Assembly: GCF_037893015.1 (NCBI RefSeq)
Contig: NC_133666.1
Coordinates: 621,097,156 to 621,161,155 of the forward strand
Direction: 5' to 3'
DNA: 64,000 bases
Origin: Macrotis lagotis
Lineage: Eukaryota; Chordata; Mammalia; Peramelemorphia; Peramelidae
In this document: positions 1-11,900 of the stretch, one piece after another
Layout of the letters: the number at the start of each line of letters is the position of its first letter
Numbering within the stretch: position 1 is the first letter of the stretch
The notes under the pieces: generated by a model
Database searches by the model: none
The model's input: the letters and a program-made list of their open reading frames with translations, nothing else
What the model was told of the DNA's origin: nothing
Position numbers and translations under genes: made by a program

Positions 1-75
1 GCTACCGCCGCCCGCTGCGCAGACAGAACTCCGAGGCCCAGCATGGCCGCCGCCATCTTGCGACGGGCTCGCCCC
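1..75 (-). other. HSF1: HSF1 first exon, 5' leader part (runs off left edge)
   Basis: Read on the minus strand, this segment contains CAAGATGGCGGCGGCCATG followed by a leader-like GC-rich stretch with TGCGCAGCGGGCGGCGG. This resembles the start of the human HSF1 mRNA leader as I remember it. Established synteny supports the call: in mammals HSF1 and BOP1 are head-to-head neighbours, and BOP1 begins at 480 on the other strand. No HSF1 protein-coding sequence lies in the window, because its start codon would be beyond the left edge. The transcript start near 75 is an estimate. Alternative: simply GC-rich promoter DNA with a YY1 site. Confidence 0.6.
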
Positions 76-198
76 CGGCGACGCGCGCTGCCTACGCCCG
101 CACGCCCGCGACGTCCGCTCCGCCCCAACGGCATCCCGGCTCGGCCTCTCGCGTGCGCGTTTATTTCCTCCTGGCCACTCTTTTTCCTGGATCTCCGG

Positions 199-220
199 CC
201 CCCCCCCCCCCCCCCCCCCC
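199..220. repeat. Poly-C homopolymer (22 C) inside the divergent promoter
   Basis: An uninterrupted run of 22 cytosines (guanines on the minus strand) sits roughly midway between the presumed HSF1 and BOP1 transcription starts. Such runs can form quadruplex or i-motif structures, and they are also where sequencing and assembly length errors collect. Confidence 0.9.
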
Positions 221-269
221 GCCTTCGGTGGACGCCGGGGCGCAGGCGCGCCCTGCGACGGCCGCCTGA

Positions 270-279
270 GCGCATGCGC
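270..279. promoter_or_regulatory. Palindromic NRF1-type site GCGCATGCGC
   Basis: The exact 10-bp palindrome GCGCATGCGC matches the canonical NRF1 recognition core. Related imperfect elements (GCGCAGGCGC) occur near 240 and 370. NRF1 sites are common in TATA-less bidirectional housekeeping promoters. Occupancy is not shown by the sequence. Confidence 0.6.
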
Positions 280-479
280 ACTCGTCTTCCTCGGGAACGA
301 GGCGAGGCAGGCTCTCTCTCTCTCTCCTGCGCAGCCTCGGCGATGCGGACGCACCCATCGCCGCGCCAAGCGCAGGCGCACTCTGCTTCTGGTCCCGAGC
401 CCGACAGGAAGGGGAGGGAAGAGGGAAGAGAAGTCCCTGGCCGCCGGAGCTAGGAAGCGGCGCGAGGAGCGGCGGGAAC

Positions 480-608
480 ATGGCTGGGGCGCGGGGCGGG
501 AGGCGCGCGGGCACGGGCGCAGGAGCTCCAGCGGGGGCCCGAGGGAAGGCCGGCAAGAGGCCCGCGGAGCGCCAGCCGGGGCTGCGGGAGGCGGAGTCCG
601 GCGAGGAG
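480..608 (+). CDS. BOP1: BOP1 exon 1 (residues 1-43)
   Basis: The ATG at 480 has a good context (A at -3, G at +4). The translation begins [11 protein letters not shown], like the MAG start of mammalian BOP1, then becomes Arg/Gly/Ala-rich low-complexity sequence. The donor is GAG|gtgaca, phase 0, and ends after Gly-Glu-Glu. This end joins sensibly to exon 2. The low-complexity N-terminus is poorly conserved in the family, so the exact exon end rests on frame and synteny. Confidence 0.85.
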
Positions 609-3600
609 GTGACAGTACCAGGCGGGCCACGTGCGCGGGCGGAGGGCACCGGGGGCCGGGGAGACCGGGGACAGGGGTGGGAAGGAGGGCGCTGCGAGGG
701 CGTGCTGAGAGCCCTGGCATGGGGAAGGGGCCCCGAAGTGACGGGGGGGGCCTGGCCGTGTCCGGGCTCACAGAAGCAGGACATAGGGCTGGTGGCCTCA
801 GAGAGGGTGCGAGGGTGCGAGGGAGCGGGAGCCGGAGAAAAGACCCTCGTCGCTGATTGACAACATTTTGTGGAGATTCCCAAAGGGGTGATTTAGGCGA
901 AGGGGCCGGTGGGGGTCAGCAGATGGCCATGAGCAGGGGCAGAGTGGTTGGGAGAGACGTTGAGGGGAGCTTCGAAAAGCTGGGGAGTAGCGGAGAAGGA
1001 CCCCAAGAAGTGGTGCTGAAGTAAAATGGGGAAGAATCGGCGCTGTAGGGAGAGAAGGTGTAGGGAAAACCGCTGAGGATGATGGATCCGAGGAGGTGGG
1101 ACTTGGGGGTGTTGGGGAGTCGGGGTGGAGAAATTGAGGAGAGAGGGATACCTTGAGATGGGTTTGTCGAGGAGGTAGGCATCCTGAAAAGAGAAGAGTG
1201 AGGGAAGGAGAGCAGCTAGGTGGCCCAGGGGATAGACCCGAGTTCAAATCGGGCCTCAGGCACTTAATAATGACCTAGCTGTGTGACCTTGGGCAAGCCA
1301 CTTAACCCCATCGCCTTGTAAAAACCAAAAGAGAGAGAGAGAGGAGGGAAAGGAGTTTGAGAGATGAGTGTCCAGGTGAAGAAGGAAAAGGGACTAAGGT
1401 ATATAGAATCTAGAATACCCTGGGCAAAGAGCTAGTCTTTTTTGGATGGAGGCCCTTGAGGTGTTAACGCACTGACAAATGAAACCTTCCCTTCTCCTTC
1501 AGTTGCTTCTCTGCTTCTATTTTTTCAGAATGAGATTCTCTCTAGGGTCATTGGGTACCCTTGCACTTCATAGCTTTTTTTTTTTTTTGTAAACCTCACA
1601 TCTTAGAGAGATCAGAGATTTTGTTTATAGTAGGTGTGGACCCCAGATTGTAAACTGGGAATTTCTGGAGCTAGGTATTTCCTCATTCTGTATCCAAATA
1701 CCTCTTAGCACCTAGAATTTGCCAGCCTTTTTCATGTGACCTGTGGATTGATTATTGCTACCTTTCTTAGCAGTCAGTTTTATATAAGGCTATTTTCCAT
1801 TATGGGTCTGATTTGGTGGTCCAGAGAGGAAGGCATATTTCAATTTAAATGTAAAGAGGTTGGATTTTATAGACATGTGACACTGGGAGAACAAGAGTAA
1901 GTTCCTTAAGGGTACAGTTTATATATTATACCCTTTGTCATCCTCTATAGAACCTAGCAGAATCGTATACTTGTTGAGAGACTGTGAATGACTAAGTGAA
2001 AGAAGATCTAAACTCAATAGGAGCAATTTAATAACCCCTGGATAAAGGAATTTGGAAATAATAACAGTAGCTAGTCTTTATATAGCATTTGCAAAGCACC
2101 TTACATATATTATCTCCTTTGATTGGTATTGAACTTGATCTGCCTATCTGGCTAATGGTGCCTCTCAATCCTTCTCACTTCTGACTGGCACCATAACATA
2201 GACAGAGGCTGTTTTGAGGGGTTCTATACTATAACATAAATGCTTCTTTGGCAGCTGTCTCTCTTCACCGGTCCAGCTCCCAGTCAGAGTGCTGCAGACA
2301 GTGAGTCTGGCCCATCTGACAGTGAAGAGAGTGTGTTCTCAGGTCTGGAGGACTCTGGCAGTGACAGTAATGAGGATGATGCCAGCAGTATTGAAGATGA
2401 ACAACCCAGGAGCATCCCAAAGATGACTCGGGTCAAGTCACTGGTAAGTAAAATGGTTTTTGTTAAAGGTTCTTCAGGAAACATAATAAAATTGTATGCC
2501 ATTTCTTTCTTCTGTGACTTTATCCCTTGAAACCTTCAGGAGTACTAAAGACTATCCTTCCATATTCTTTGTTACTGTGTAATCAGTGAAAAAGCATTTA
2601 AGGTCTTACTACAGGTGGTTACTATGCCATGGATAGAGAGATAAATAAGGAGAGATGTCTGTTCTCAAGGAGATTACATTCTAAACAGTAGAATGGAGAT
2701 TGGGCTGGGAGTCAACAAGCTTGAATTTTATTTCATTTTATTTTTAAAATTTTGAATTTAAAAACTGAAAGACCATTTCCATATAGAGAGAATACATAGG
2801 ATGTATATGAAAAATCGGAATCTACTTTAATACAGTTTTTGAAAAAAGTATGAATTATGCATATTACGTTTAAAACTGCCTATTTCTCTGTTTCCTTCTG
2901 AATTCATTTTATTTTCTTCTGTGCATTTGGAAAAATGTTTCAGTGGTTTGCTTTTTATCTACTTCTCCCATTAAAAAACCGAAAAAAGGAAAAAAACCCA
3001 ACCTTGAATTAAATAAGCATGGTCAAGCAAAATGAATGCACATGGTATCCATGTCTAAAAATGTGTGTCCCTTTCTGTCCCATGAGTCTGTCACCCATGT
3101 CTGAATCTGGACATTTTGTCATAGATCCTCTAGAGACATGGTCATTAGTTGTTTGAAGATATTTTTCTTAGCCACATTGTTTTCTTGATTTTGCACACTT
3201 TTCACTTTTCATCAATTCATACTCATTCTGAAATCATTTTTTTTCTTCTGTCTCTTATAGTAATATGCCCAAAATAAATAAATTTAAAAAATATAGCCTT
3301 TATATTTATACACCACAGTTCTCAGTCTTTTTCCAGTTCTGTAAGAGAAGCCCAAAGGTACCTCCTTAGATTCTAGTTCTTTGTGTTAAAATTCCCCCAC
3401 CCACCCACCACCACCATTTTCCATTTTTAGTCCCTCATTCAGGTTAGGAGGTTTGTTTTCATTGTGGTTCTACCCTCCTTCCTTTGTATTATCTTCCCCC
3501 TTAACTTCCTGGCTTGTTTCTCTGTGAGATTTAGTATATTTCTGCACCAAATTGTTTGTGTGTGTGTGTTTGTTCAACCCTTTCTCCATTTCAGATAAAA

Positions 3601-5899
3601 GGGAGATTCATCTGATTTCTTGTTACCTTGACTCTCCTCTTCTGTGCCTTGTGTACTCTTTTTCTTATATGTCTCAAGTATGAGAAGCAGGAAGTTCCAT
3701 CCCCTTCTTTTTTCCTTTTCTATATTAGTATATTTCTTTTACTCTCTTTTTGCTTTTCCTTCTACAAACCCTCAGAACAGAACTATCTTAGCCTTTATTC
3801 TTTCTTATATAATTCCCTTAATACCTTTGAACAGATTGAGGTTCATATGGAACACTTGCTTCTTTAGAATTTTAATGTTACATTACACACCTACTTTTCT
3901 TAGTTTCCCTTTGACTTTTCTGTTTGCATTTTAGAGTTCTTACTTGACTGTTCCTCTTATCAGAAAGTAATGATTTTGGGGGAATCTGGTGTCCCTTTCT
4001 GCATGGTCTATTCTAGTTTTCAAAGAGTCCATTATGGAACTTTTTTCTTCTGAACTATTTATTTTTCTTAAAATTTTGCTCCAGAGATTTTTATTTAATT
4101 TAATTTTTTTCCTCTCACTTCATTTCTTCTAGATATTCATGTAATCCCTGTAGAAAATCCATTTTTTTCCTTTGAAACTCTGCTTGAAATTATTAATGGA
4201 GTTTGTCTCTCTTTTTGCAATCTCTAGATTTGCATGATTTTTTACTGGTTTGTGTTTCCTTTGACTTATTTATCTTTTAATTTCCTGAATTGATTCTGTC
4301 CATGGCTGTGCTTTTAGATGGAATAGTCAATTCTGCTTTGTCTGACATTGAAACACTGAGGTTAGCGCTCTCCTCCCCTTTGGGGTTTATTCTCACTGAC
4401 TCTTTGAGATTTAGAATCTTTAGAGGGATTAAGGACCTCTATTATATCTTAAGATAGAGTGCTAGGGATCTTGGCATAGTGCTCTTGGTTGAATGACCAC
4501 AAGTATCTTTCTGACTAATCTGCAAGGAGTGGGAAGGATAAAAAGGTATGGTTAGGTGTGGAAGACTGCTTCACAATAAGCAACCATTATTTCTGGAGTC
4601 ATTACCAAAAGTAAAATGAGAGGCAAAGAATCAGAAATTGAGGGGATGCCCATCAATTGGAAAATGGATAAACAAGCCATATATATGAATGTTATAGAGT
4701 ATTATTGTTATGCAAAAAATCATGATTGGCTTGACTTAGGAAAAACCTGGAAAGACTTGCAGGAACTGATGCTGAGGGAAATGAGCAGAACCAGACAAAC
4801 ATTGTACACATTAACAGCAACATTGTATGATGATCAGCTATGATGGACTTACTCTTCTCAGCAGTACATTAATCAAAGACATTCTAATAGATTTATGATG
4901 GAAAATACCATCCACATCTAGAGAAAGAACTTTGGAATCAGAATGTTGAGTAAAGTATATTGTATTTACTCTTTAAAACTTCTTTTTTTTTTTCTTTCAT
5001 TCTCATGTTTATTTCTCCCCCCCCCCCTTAGTTCTAATTTTTCTTTCATAGCTTGACTAACATAGGAATATGTTAAATGTCATTTTTCTATGAACAACCT
5101 ATATCAGTTTGTTTGTTGCCATAGGGATGGAGATAGGATGGGTAGGGAAGGTGGTGGGAAAAATGTGAAACTTAAAAGCTTGCAGAAGAATGAATTTTGG
5201 AAGCTATCTTTGCATGTAATTGGGCAATAAGTAAAAAAAAAAAGAGAAAAAACTATCACCAGAAGCTTAAAGGATAGTTTAGGTTGACCTGCACTGTCCA
5301 ACCCCCAATTCTAGGAGCTCATTCTTTTCTAATCCTGTAAGCCTATGACAGTTATTCTTGTCAGGGCCTGACTCAGCTCAATTCTTTTGTAGTTTAGGTT
5401 GTTAGAAATTGGAATTGTAATATTTCTGTGAAAATGTTGCTCATTTTGCAGGTTGATTTCATAGCCTGAAACTTTACTAAAACTGTTGCCTCAGTTAGTT
5501 TCATTGTTGATTTTTAGGAATTTCTAAATAGATAGCATATCATCAGCAGAAATATTATGTACAGTGCACTTTAATAGGTCTAGAGGGCAGATCCAGTTAA
5601 ATATAAAACATGGTTTCTCCTAAAGGAGCTTACTCCATTAGGGAAGATTTTTTTTGTTGTTTAGTAATTGCTGTCATGTCCAAATCTTAGTGACACCTTT
5701 TGGGGTTTTCTAGGTAAAGATACTACAGTGGTTTGCCATTTTCTTCTGCAGCTCATTTTTCAGATGCAGAAACTGAGGCAAACAGGTTAAGTGACTTGCC
5801 CAGGGCCATACAGCTAGGAAGTGTCTGAGGCCCAGGTCTTCCTGACATGCATATATATATATATATGTATGTATATGTATATGTGTGTGTGTGTGTGTA

Positions 5900-5953
<54 letters not shown>

Positions 5954-8900
5954 AACCAGTAGCATTGGGTTTAGAATTAGATTGTCTGGATTTGAATATT
6001 GATTTCTGGGACCCTGAACAAAGTCCTTTAAGAAAGACATTTTGAAAGGCAATCTAGTAGAGTGGATAAAGTGAAGGATTTGGAATATGGAAAACTTGAT
6101 ACTTGTCTCTTAAGAATTTCAGACAGCTCACAAAGTTATGGAATCCTCCAATATTTGCCTGTAAAGCAGAAAATAATAAGTACAAAGTGAGAGCGATTTG
6201 ATGAGAAATATGAGGAAGAATGTGTTCCATCCTGGGGTAGTCAGGGAAACCTTCATGGAAGATAAGTATTTGAACTGGGCATTGATAGAAGGGAAGAAGT
6301 TAATTTATAGATTTTGTTTTTGTCATCTTTATTTCCATGTCTTCCCTCCTTCCCCCTGCCCCCTCCAAAAGAAAAGTTGTTCAAATAAGACAAATCAACA
6401 CATCATTTGAATCTGACAGTCTATACAATTTGCCATACCCATAATCCCTCACCTCTCCAAAGGGAATGAGCTGTGTTTTTTTTCTCTCTTCTTTGGGACT
6501 AGATTATAATTACACAGTACTCAATTTGATTTTTTTCTTAACATTTACATTTTTGTGTATTTTCTTGAATCTGCTTACTTTACTTCACATCCATATAAAT
6601 TTTTCTGTGCTTCTCTGTATTCATTGTATTTATAATTCACAGTGTATTCCATTTCATTCATTTTCTATCATTTGTTTAGCCATTTCATTGGATAGCTAGT
6701 CCACCTGTGACATAACTGCTTTTGTTTGAAGATTTTTAACAGTGTTTCTCTACTGCCTTTCAAGAAGTTTTTCCTGACAGCAAACTTCGATTTATCTTTT
6801 GCAACTTCTACCCCTCTATTCCTGATTCTGTTCTTTGGTGCTAAACAGAACAAATTCAGTCCTTCAGATACTTGAAGATAGCTATGTTATCTGTTAGTCT
6901 TCTCAGCTTCAAAGCTACATCCTTTAATCAGTTCTCAAGTTTCCAGCCCCTACAGTTGCACTTGGTTTGTTGGAAGGAAGGGGAAGAGGGAGGAATGAGC
7001 AAGTGTTAGTGCCTTCTGAGTGCTGGGCATTCACTGATACTTTATATTGTTCTCTCACTTGATCCTTAAAATAGCCCTGCTTGGTAAGTGCTCTTAGTAT
7101 TCCTATTTTACAGTTGAGGAAACTGAGGCAGAGCTTAAGTGACATCCCCAGGATTCCATATCTAGTTGAACTCAGCGATTGCCACTGTAGCATTGCTGCC
7201 TCTGATTAGTAAAGCATTGTCTCAAAGCCCTTCAACATCCTGTTTTACCTGAACATGCTTTAGCTTATCGGTATTCTTAATTTATTCTTAATTCTTTAAA
7301 TGTGTTCTAAGGAGGGCAGAGTGCAATTTTGCTTGTCCTTGTAGTCTAAGATCTGATGACTTTAGCTGCCACATCACATTGCCAACTCATTGAATGTTTA
7401 GTTGATCAGTCAGTCAAGCAATCAGTCTTTTAAATTGTAAGGTCTTTTTATTTTATTTTTTTGAATTTATTTTTTATTCTCATTTTGTACAAATTTTTTT
7501 TACATTAATAAAATATTCTTGTTTATAAGTAAACAAAATGCCCCTCTCCCCATGAATATAGATAGACTTGCTTGGGTGAAAAAAGTAAAGGGGAGAGAAA
7601 AAAATTAAAATTTAAAAAAATAACAGTAATAATTGTAGGTATGGCCAGGTGGCGCAATGGAAGCACCAGCCCTGGAGCCACGAGCACCAGAGCCCATATC
7701 CAGCCTTGTAAACCCAACAGTCACCCAGCCGTGTGACATGCAAGCCACCCAATCCCCACTGCCCTGCAAAAACCAAAAAGAAGGGAGAAAAAAGACCCCA
7801 AATAAAATGAAATAGTAATAATAGTAGGGGTGGATGGGTGGCAGACAGAGCAATGGCCCTTGAGCCAGGAGCACCTGGATCCAAATCCGGACCCAGACAC
7901 CCAAAGATCACCCTGCTATGTGGCCCCAGGCATGCCACCCAGCCCCACTTGCCCAGCACCCTCCCCCAAATAATAATAACAAAAAATGTGCTTCAGTCTT
8001 TGTTCTAACACCAACAAGTCTGTCACGGGTGGATCACATTCTTTATAAGTCCATCACAAAAGTTACTTCTATATTTTTCCACCATTGCCATTGCTGATTG
8101 CAACTCCCTCCTTTCTTATTTCTCCACTACCATGTACTATGTTTTCTGTCTCCTTTCACTCTGACTCTGCTGTAGGGTAGCTGAGTGGCGCAGCAGACAG
8201 ATCCCTGGTCCTGGGGCCAAGAAGCCCTGAGCCCCCATACCACCCCTTAGGCCCAGAATCCACCTGGCCCCTATGGCCCTGGGCAGGCCTTCCAATCCCA
8301 GCCCCTTGCAAGAAGTAAAAGAGAAAAATGTGTTATATCTGACTACTCTCCCCCCATGGTCCATCCTCTCCTGCTTTATTCACATCCCCACCCCTTCCCC
8401 CTGCTCCCCCCTCCTTCTTACTCCAGATGTCTATACCCCATTGAGTATATTTGCTGTTTTCCTCTCCTAGCCACCTCTAATGAGAGCAAAGGTTCCCTTA
8501 TTCCCTCTTGCCTCCCCCCTTCCATATCATTGCAATAGCTCAATGTAATAAAAAAAATCTTATTATGTGAAATATCTTGGACTATTCCCCCTCTCCTTTT
8601 TCTTTCTCCCATTCCATTTCCCTTTTTTTCTATTGACTCCATTTTTACCCCATATTTTATCTTCGAATTCAGCTTTCTCCTGTGCTTCAACTACAAAAGC
8701 TCCCTCTACCTGCTCTATTAACTGAGAAGGTTCATATGAGTATTATCAGTGTCATTTTTCTATGCAGGAATACATGCAGTTCATCCTCATTAAGTCCCTC
8801 ATATTTCCCCCCTCTCCTCCAACCTCCATGCTTCACCTGAGTCCTGTATCTGAAGATCAAACCTTCTGTTCAGCTCTGGCCATTCCAAAAGGCCAGAGGA

Positions 8901-11900
8901 CATTCAGCCTTGCTGGGTAGTTCATTCTTGGCTGCATTCTAAGCTCTTTTGCCTTCCAGTATATTGTATTCCAAGCCCTACGAGCTTCCAATGTAGTTGC
9001 TGTTAAGTCCTGTGTGATTCTGACTGCGGCTACACGATATTTGAACTGTGTCCTTCTGGCTGCTTGTAATATTTTTTTCTTTGAGTTGGGAGTTCTGGAA
9101 CTTGGCTATAATATTCCTAGGGGTTGGTTTTTTGGGATCTCTTTCTCTGGGGGATCGGTGGATTCTCCATTTCTATTTTGCCCTCTGCTTCTAGAATATC
9201 AGGACAATTTTCTTGTAGTAATTCTTTGAAAATGTCAAGGCTCTTTTTCTGATCATGACTTTCAGGTATTCCAATAATTTTTAAATTATCATTCCTAAGT
9301 CTGTTTTCCATATCAGTTGTTTTTTCAATGAGATGTTTCACATTTTCTTCTAATTTTTCATTTTTTTGGTTTTGAAGTATTGTTTCCTGATTTCTGGTAA
9401 ATTCATCAATCTCCCTGAGTTCTATTCTTTGTCTGAAGGATTTGTTCTCAGAGAGTTTTCTTATCTCTTTTTCCATCTGGCCAATTTTGCTTTTTAAAGC
9501 ATTCTTCTCCTCAATAACTTTTTGAACTGTTTTATCCATTTGACCTAAGCTGGTTTTTAGCATGCTATTTTCTTCAGCATTTTTTTGAATTTCCTTGACT
9601 AAACTACTTGACTTCATTTTCATGTTTTTCCTGCATCTCTCTCCTTTCTTTTCCCAGTTTTTCTTCCAGCTCCCTCATTTGATTTTCAAAGTCTTTTTTG
9701 AGCTCTGTCATAGCCTGAGCCCAATTTCTGTTTTTCTTGGAGTCTTTAGATGCAGGAGCTAGTCCTTCCTCATCTTCAGACTGAGTATTTTGATCCTCCT
9801 TGGGCTCATTTGCAAAATATTTCTCAATAGTCTTCCTCTTTTTTCTCTGCTTGCTCATTTTCCCAGCCTGGGCCTGGTTTTGGGGTGCTTCCTGAGCTTT
9901 TGGGACACTCCCACAAGGGTCTCAGTGTGTGAGGCTCTGTCCTCCTTCCTGGTCTGTGAATGACCATAAGCGCCCCCCCTCTGCCACGGGGCCGAGGTGG
10001 GGGGGGGGCCTGTTGTTCTATGGTGGGGCCTAGACTGGGATCAGGATCTGAATGGTCAGAGCCCCAGAGTCCTGTTCCAGGGGCAGAGGACAGAGCTGGT
10101 CAATCTCTCTCTCTTCACTCCCCTCCCTCAGCTCAATGGGCTCATGCCCTGGGGGCTCCTGCTTACAGGCTTGCCTGCTTCTGTTTCCTGGATCAGGGCT
10201 GGGGAAAGACCAAGCTGCTAGCTGTGTGCCCTGAGGGCTGGGCTCCACGTGCTTGCTCTGGCAGAGGTCCCCAGCTGTTCCCCCACTTTGTGCCCGGTGC
10301 TCCCCGGGGTGCAGCTCCAGAGACTCCCCCGCTGCTGTGAGCTGGGGCTCCCAGCACCCTGGGGCTGCCTCCAGGAGGCTGAAGTTCTTTCCCTCTGGCG
10401 GGCCGCCCCTCTGACCCCAGGGAGCAGAGCCTTTCTGCTCTTTTCCAGGTTGCCCTGAGTAGGGGAACTGCCTCACTGGGTCCCTTTGTGGGTTCTGTCT
10501 CTCAAAAGTTTAGAGTCCTTAGTTTCGAAGTTTTATCAGAGTGCCTAAAACTGGATCCCTTCTTGTCACCATCTTGGCTCCGCCCCCCTGTAAGGTCTTT
10601 TGAAGGCAGGAACTGTCTTGCCTCTTTTTCTATCCTTATCTTTAGTCCAGTGCCTGGTAAGTAGTAGGCACTTAAATGTTTATTGATTGACTGATTGAAA
10701 TGCTCTCTTAATACTCACAATAGACATCACTCTATTCTCTTCCATTTTGCAAAAATTGGGACATTTGTACATCTCCAAACTTGTGGTACCACTTTTTCAC
10801 ATTTTTCTCATTGAATTTTCCCATTTCCATTGATTTTCCATGATTTTTATAGATGAATTTCAAGTATCACTGGCATCTCTTGCTCCTTATCTGAGCTAGG
10901 TCACTTGAAGTTTATCAAAGGCAACTAAATGTTCTCTTACTGTCTCAATACTTGGATATTGACTCTTTGGGTACTATTTTACCTTGTCATATTCAATTCA
11001 AAGATCTTTTTTCTTGGAAGAAAAAAACAAACATTATCAATTTAGTGGCTCTAACTACTTTCTGTTTTCTGTTTTTATCCCTTCCACCAGGAGCAAAGGA
11101 CCTTTCCCTTGTATTGTTTTATTTCCCTTCATTTTAGCTTTCCTATCAGCATCAGATCATTGTGAACTTTCTAATTCCTGGCACAGCTTTTATAGGAGTA
11201 CTACTCTTTTGTGTTCATGCTTTGATATTTTGCCTTATATTAAATTCATTTTTGTGCTTCTATATTTCTTATCATTTCTTTATAAAAAAAGTCTAAAATG
11301 GTTGATGAGTTCCTGTGCATCTATATCAATCTTTTCTGAAGAAATCCCATTTCTGGGGCAGCTAGGTGGCGCAGTGGATAGAGCACCAGCCCTGGAGTCA
11401 GGAGGACCTGAGTTCAAATGTGGCCTCAGACACTTAATAATTACCTAGCTGCCACTTAACTCCATTTGCCTTGCAAAAAACCTAAAAAAAAAAATCCCAT
11501 TTCCTCTCTTCATCCTAGGCTGATTTTCCTCATTAATCCTAGGCTGATTTTCCTTATATTGATAAATCCTCCCTAGCATTCCTCTGAACTTTTGGAAATC
11601 ATTTTCCCAAAATTAAGAGTGCATTCCAGATAATGTCCAGACTTTCTTTCTATATCATGAATTCTAGGAGAATATGATCATTTCCATTTAGAATTTCCAT
11701 CATTTCCAAGTTCTTCCCTTTTAGTGAGAAACAGATCCACAGTAGAATTTTCCCTTGGTTCTTCTGCCTTTTGAAGGATGAAATTATCACAAAGGCAATT
11801 CAAGAAATTGATTTGTTCCATTTTTGCAAATGTTTGACTAACTGAAGTTCATTACTGCTGTCATATTTCCTGTTTCAGGTTTGTGCTATCTCCTGCACTG

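Larger units (their letters stand above)
1..720. promoter_or_regulatory. CpG-island divergent promoter between HSF1 and BOP1
   Basis: The stretch is very GC- and CpG-rich compared with the AT-rich introns that follow, and has no TATA box placed for BOP1. It carries several GCGCA/TGCGC-type NRF1-like elements, a YY1-like CAAGATGG on the minus strand at 49-60 and G/C-boxes. This composition is typical of housekeeping bidirectional promoters. The plus-strand BOP1 start codon is at 480, so the BOP1 cap site probably lies between about 380 and 475. Long open frames here on both strands are by-products of GC content. Confidence 0.75.
609..2254 (+). other. BOP1: BOP1 intron 1
   Basis: This 1.65-kb intron begins inside the CpG island and then falls to AT-rich DNA. 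It holds a MYC-type E-box at 628-633, a degraded tRNA-SINE at 1211-1330 and a short MIR fragment near 2070-2125. I see no other gene. Confidence 0.8.
7449..10588 (-). mobile_element. Full-length HAL1 (half-L1) retroposon, 3.14 kb, ORF1 only, dead
   Basis: The element lies on the minus strand and is flanked by a perfect 13-bp duplication, TGTAAGGTCTTTT, at 7436-7448 and 10589-10601. Its 5' end (10588 downward) reads GGGGGGCGGAGCCAAGATGG, an L1-type 5' UTR start with a YY1 core. A 730-bp 5' UTR is followed by an L1 ORF1-like gene from 9858 (separate entry) and a long 3' part ending in an A-rich tail at 7449. There is no endonuclease or reverse transcriptase, and ORF1 followed directly by a 3' UTR is the hallmark of HAL1 elements. 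The site lies in an older L2 3' end. Three SINE-like modules sit in its 3' part (7639-8335). Confidence 0.85.

Noticed and set aside
43..453. 136-codon open frame on the plus strand starting MAAAILRR
   Set aside because: It is antisense to the inferred HSF1 leader, inside a CpG island, arginine/proline-rich from composition alone, and crosses the poly-C tract.
161..883. 240-codon open frame on the minus strand across BOP1 exon 1
   Set aside because: It is the mirror of GC-rich promoter and exon DNA, with no domain and low-complexity Pro/Ser/Ala composition.
2277..2443. Alternative exon 2 acceptor after GGTCCAG
   Set aside because: It would remove 22 bases and shift the frame; the upstream acceptor gives LSLFTGP, which fits the family.
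9960..10476. Open frames of up to 148 codons on both strands
   Set aside because: They lie in the GC-rich 5' UTR of the HAL1 element and do not resemble any protein.
11354..11491. Possible tRNA gene, because of A-box and B-box-like sequences
   Set aside because: This is the tRNA-derived head of a SINE with target duplications; it does not fold as a tRNA cloverleaf and has a poly-A tail. The same applies to the other SINE copies.
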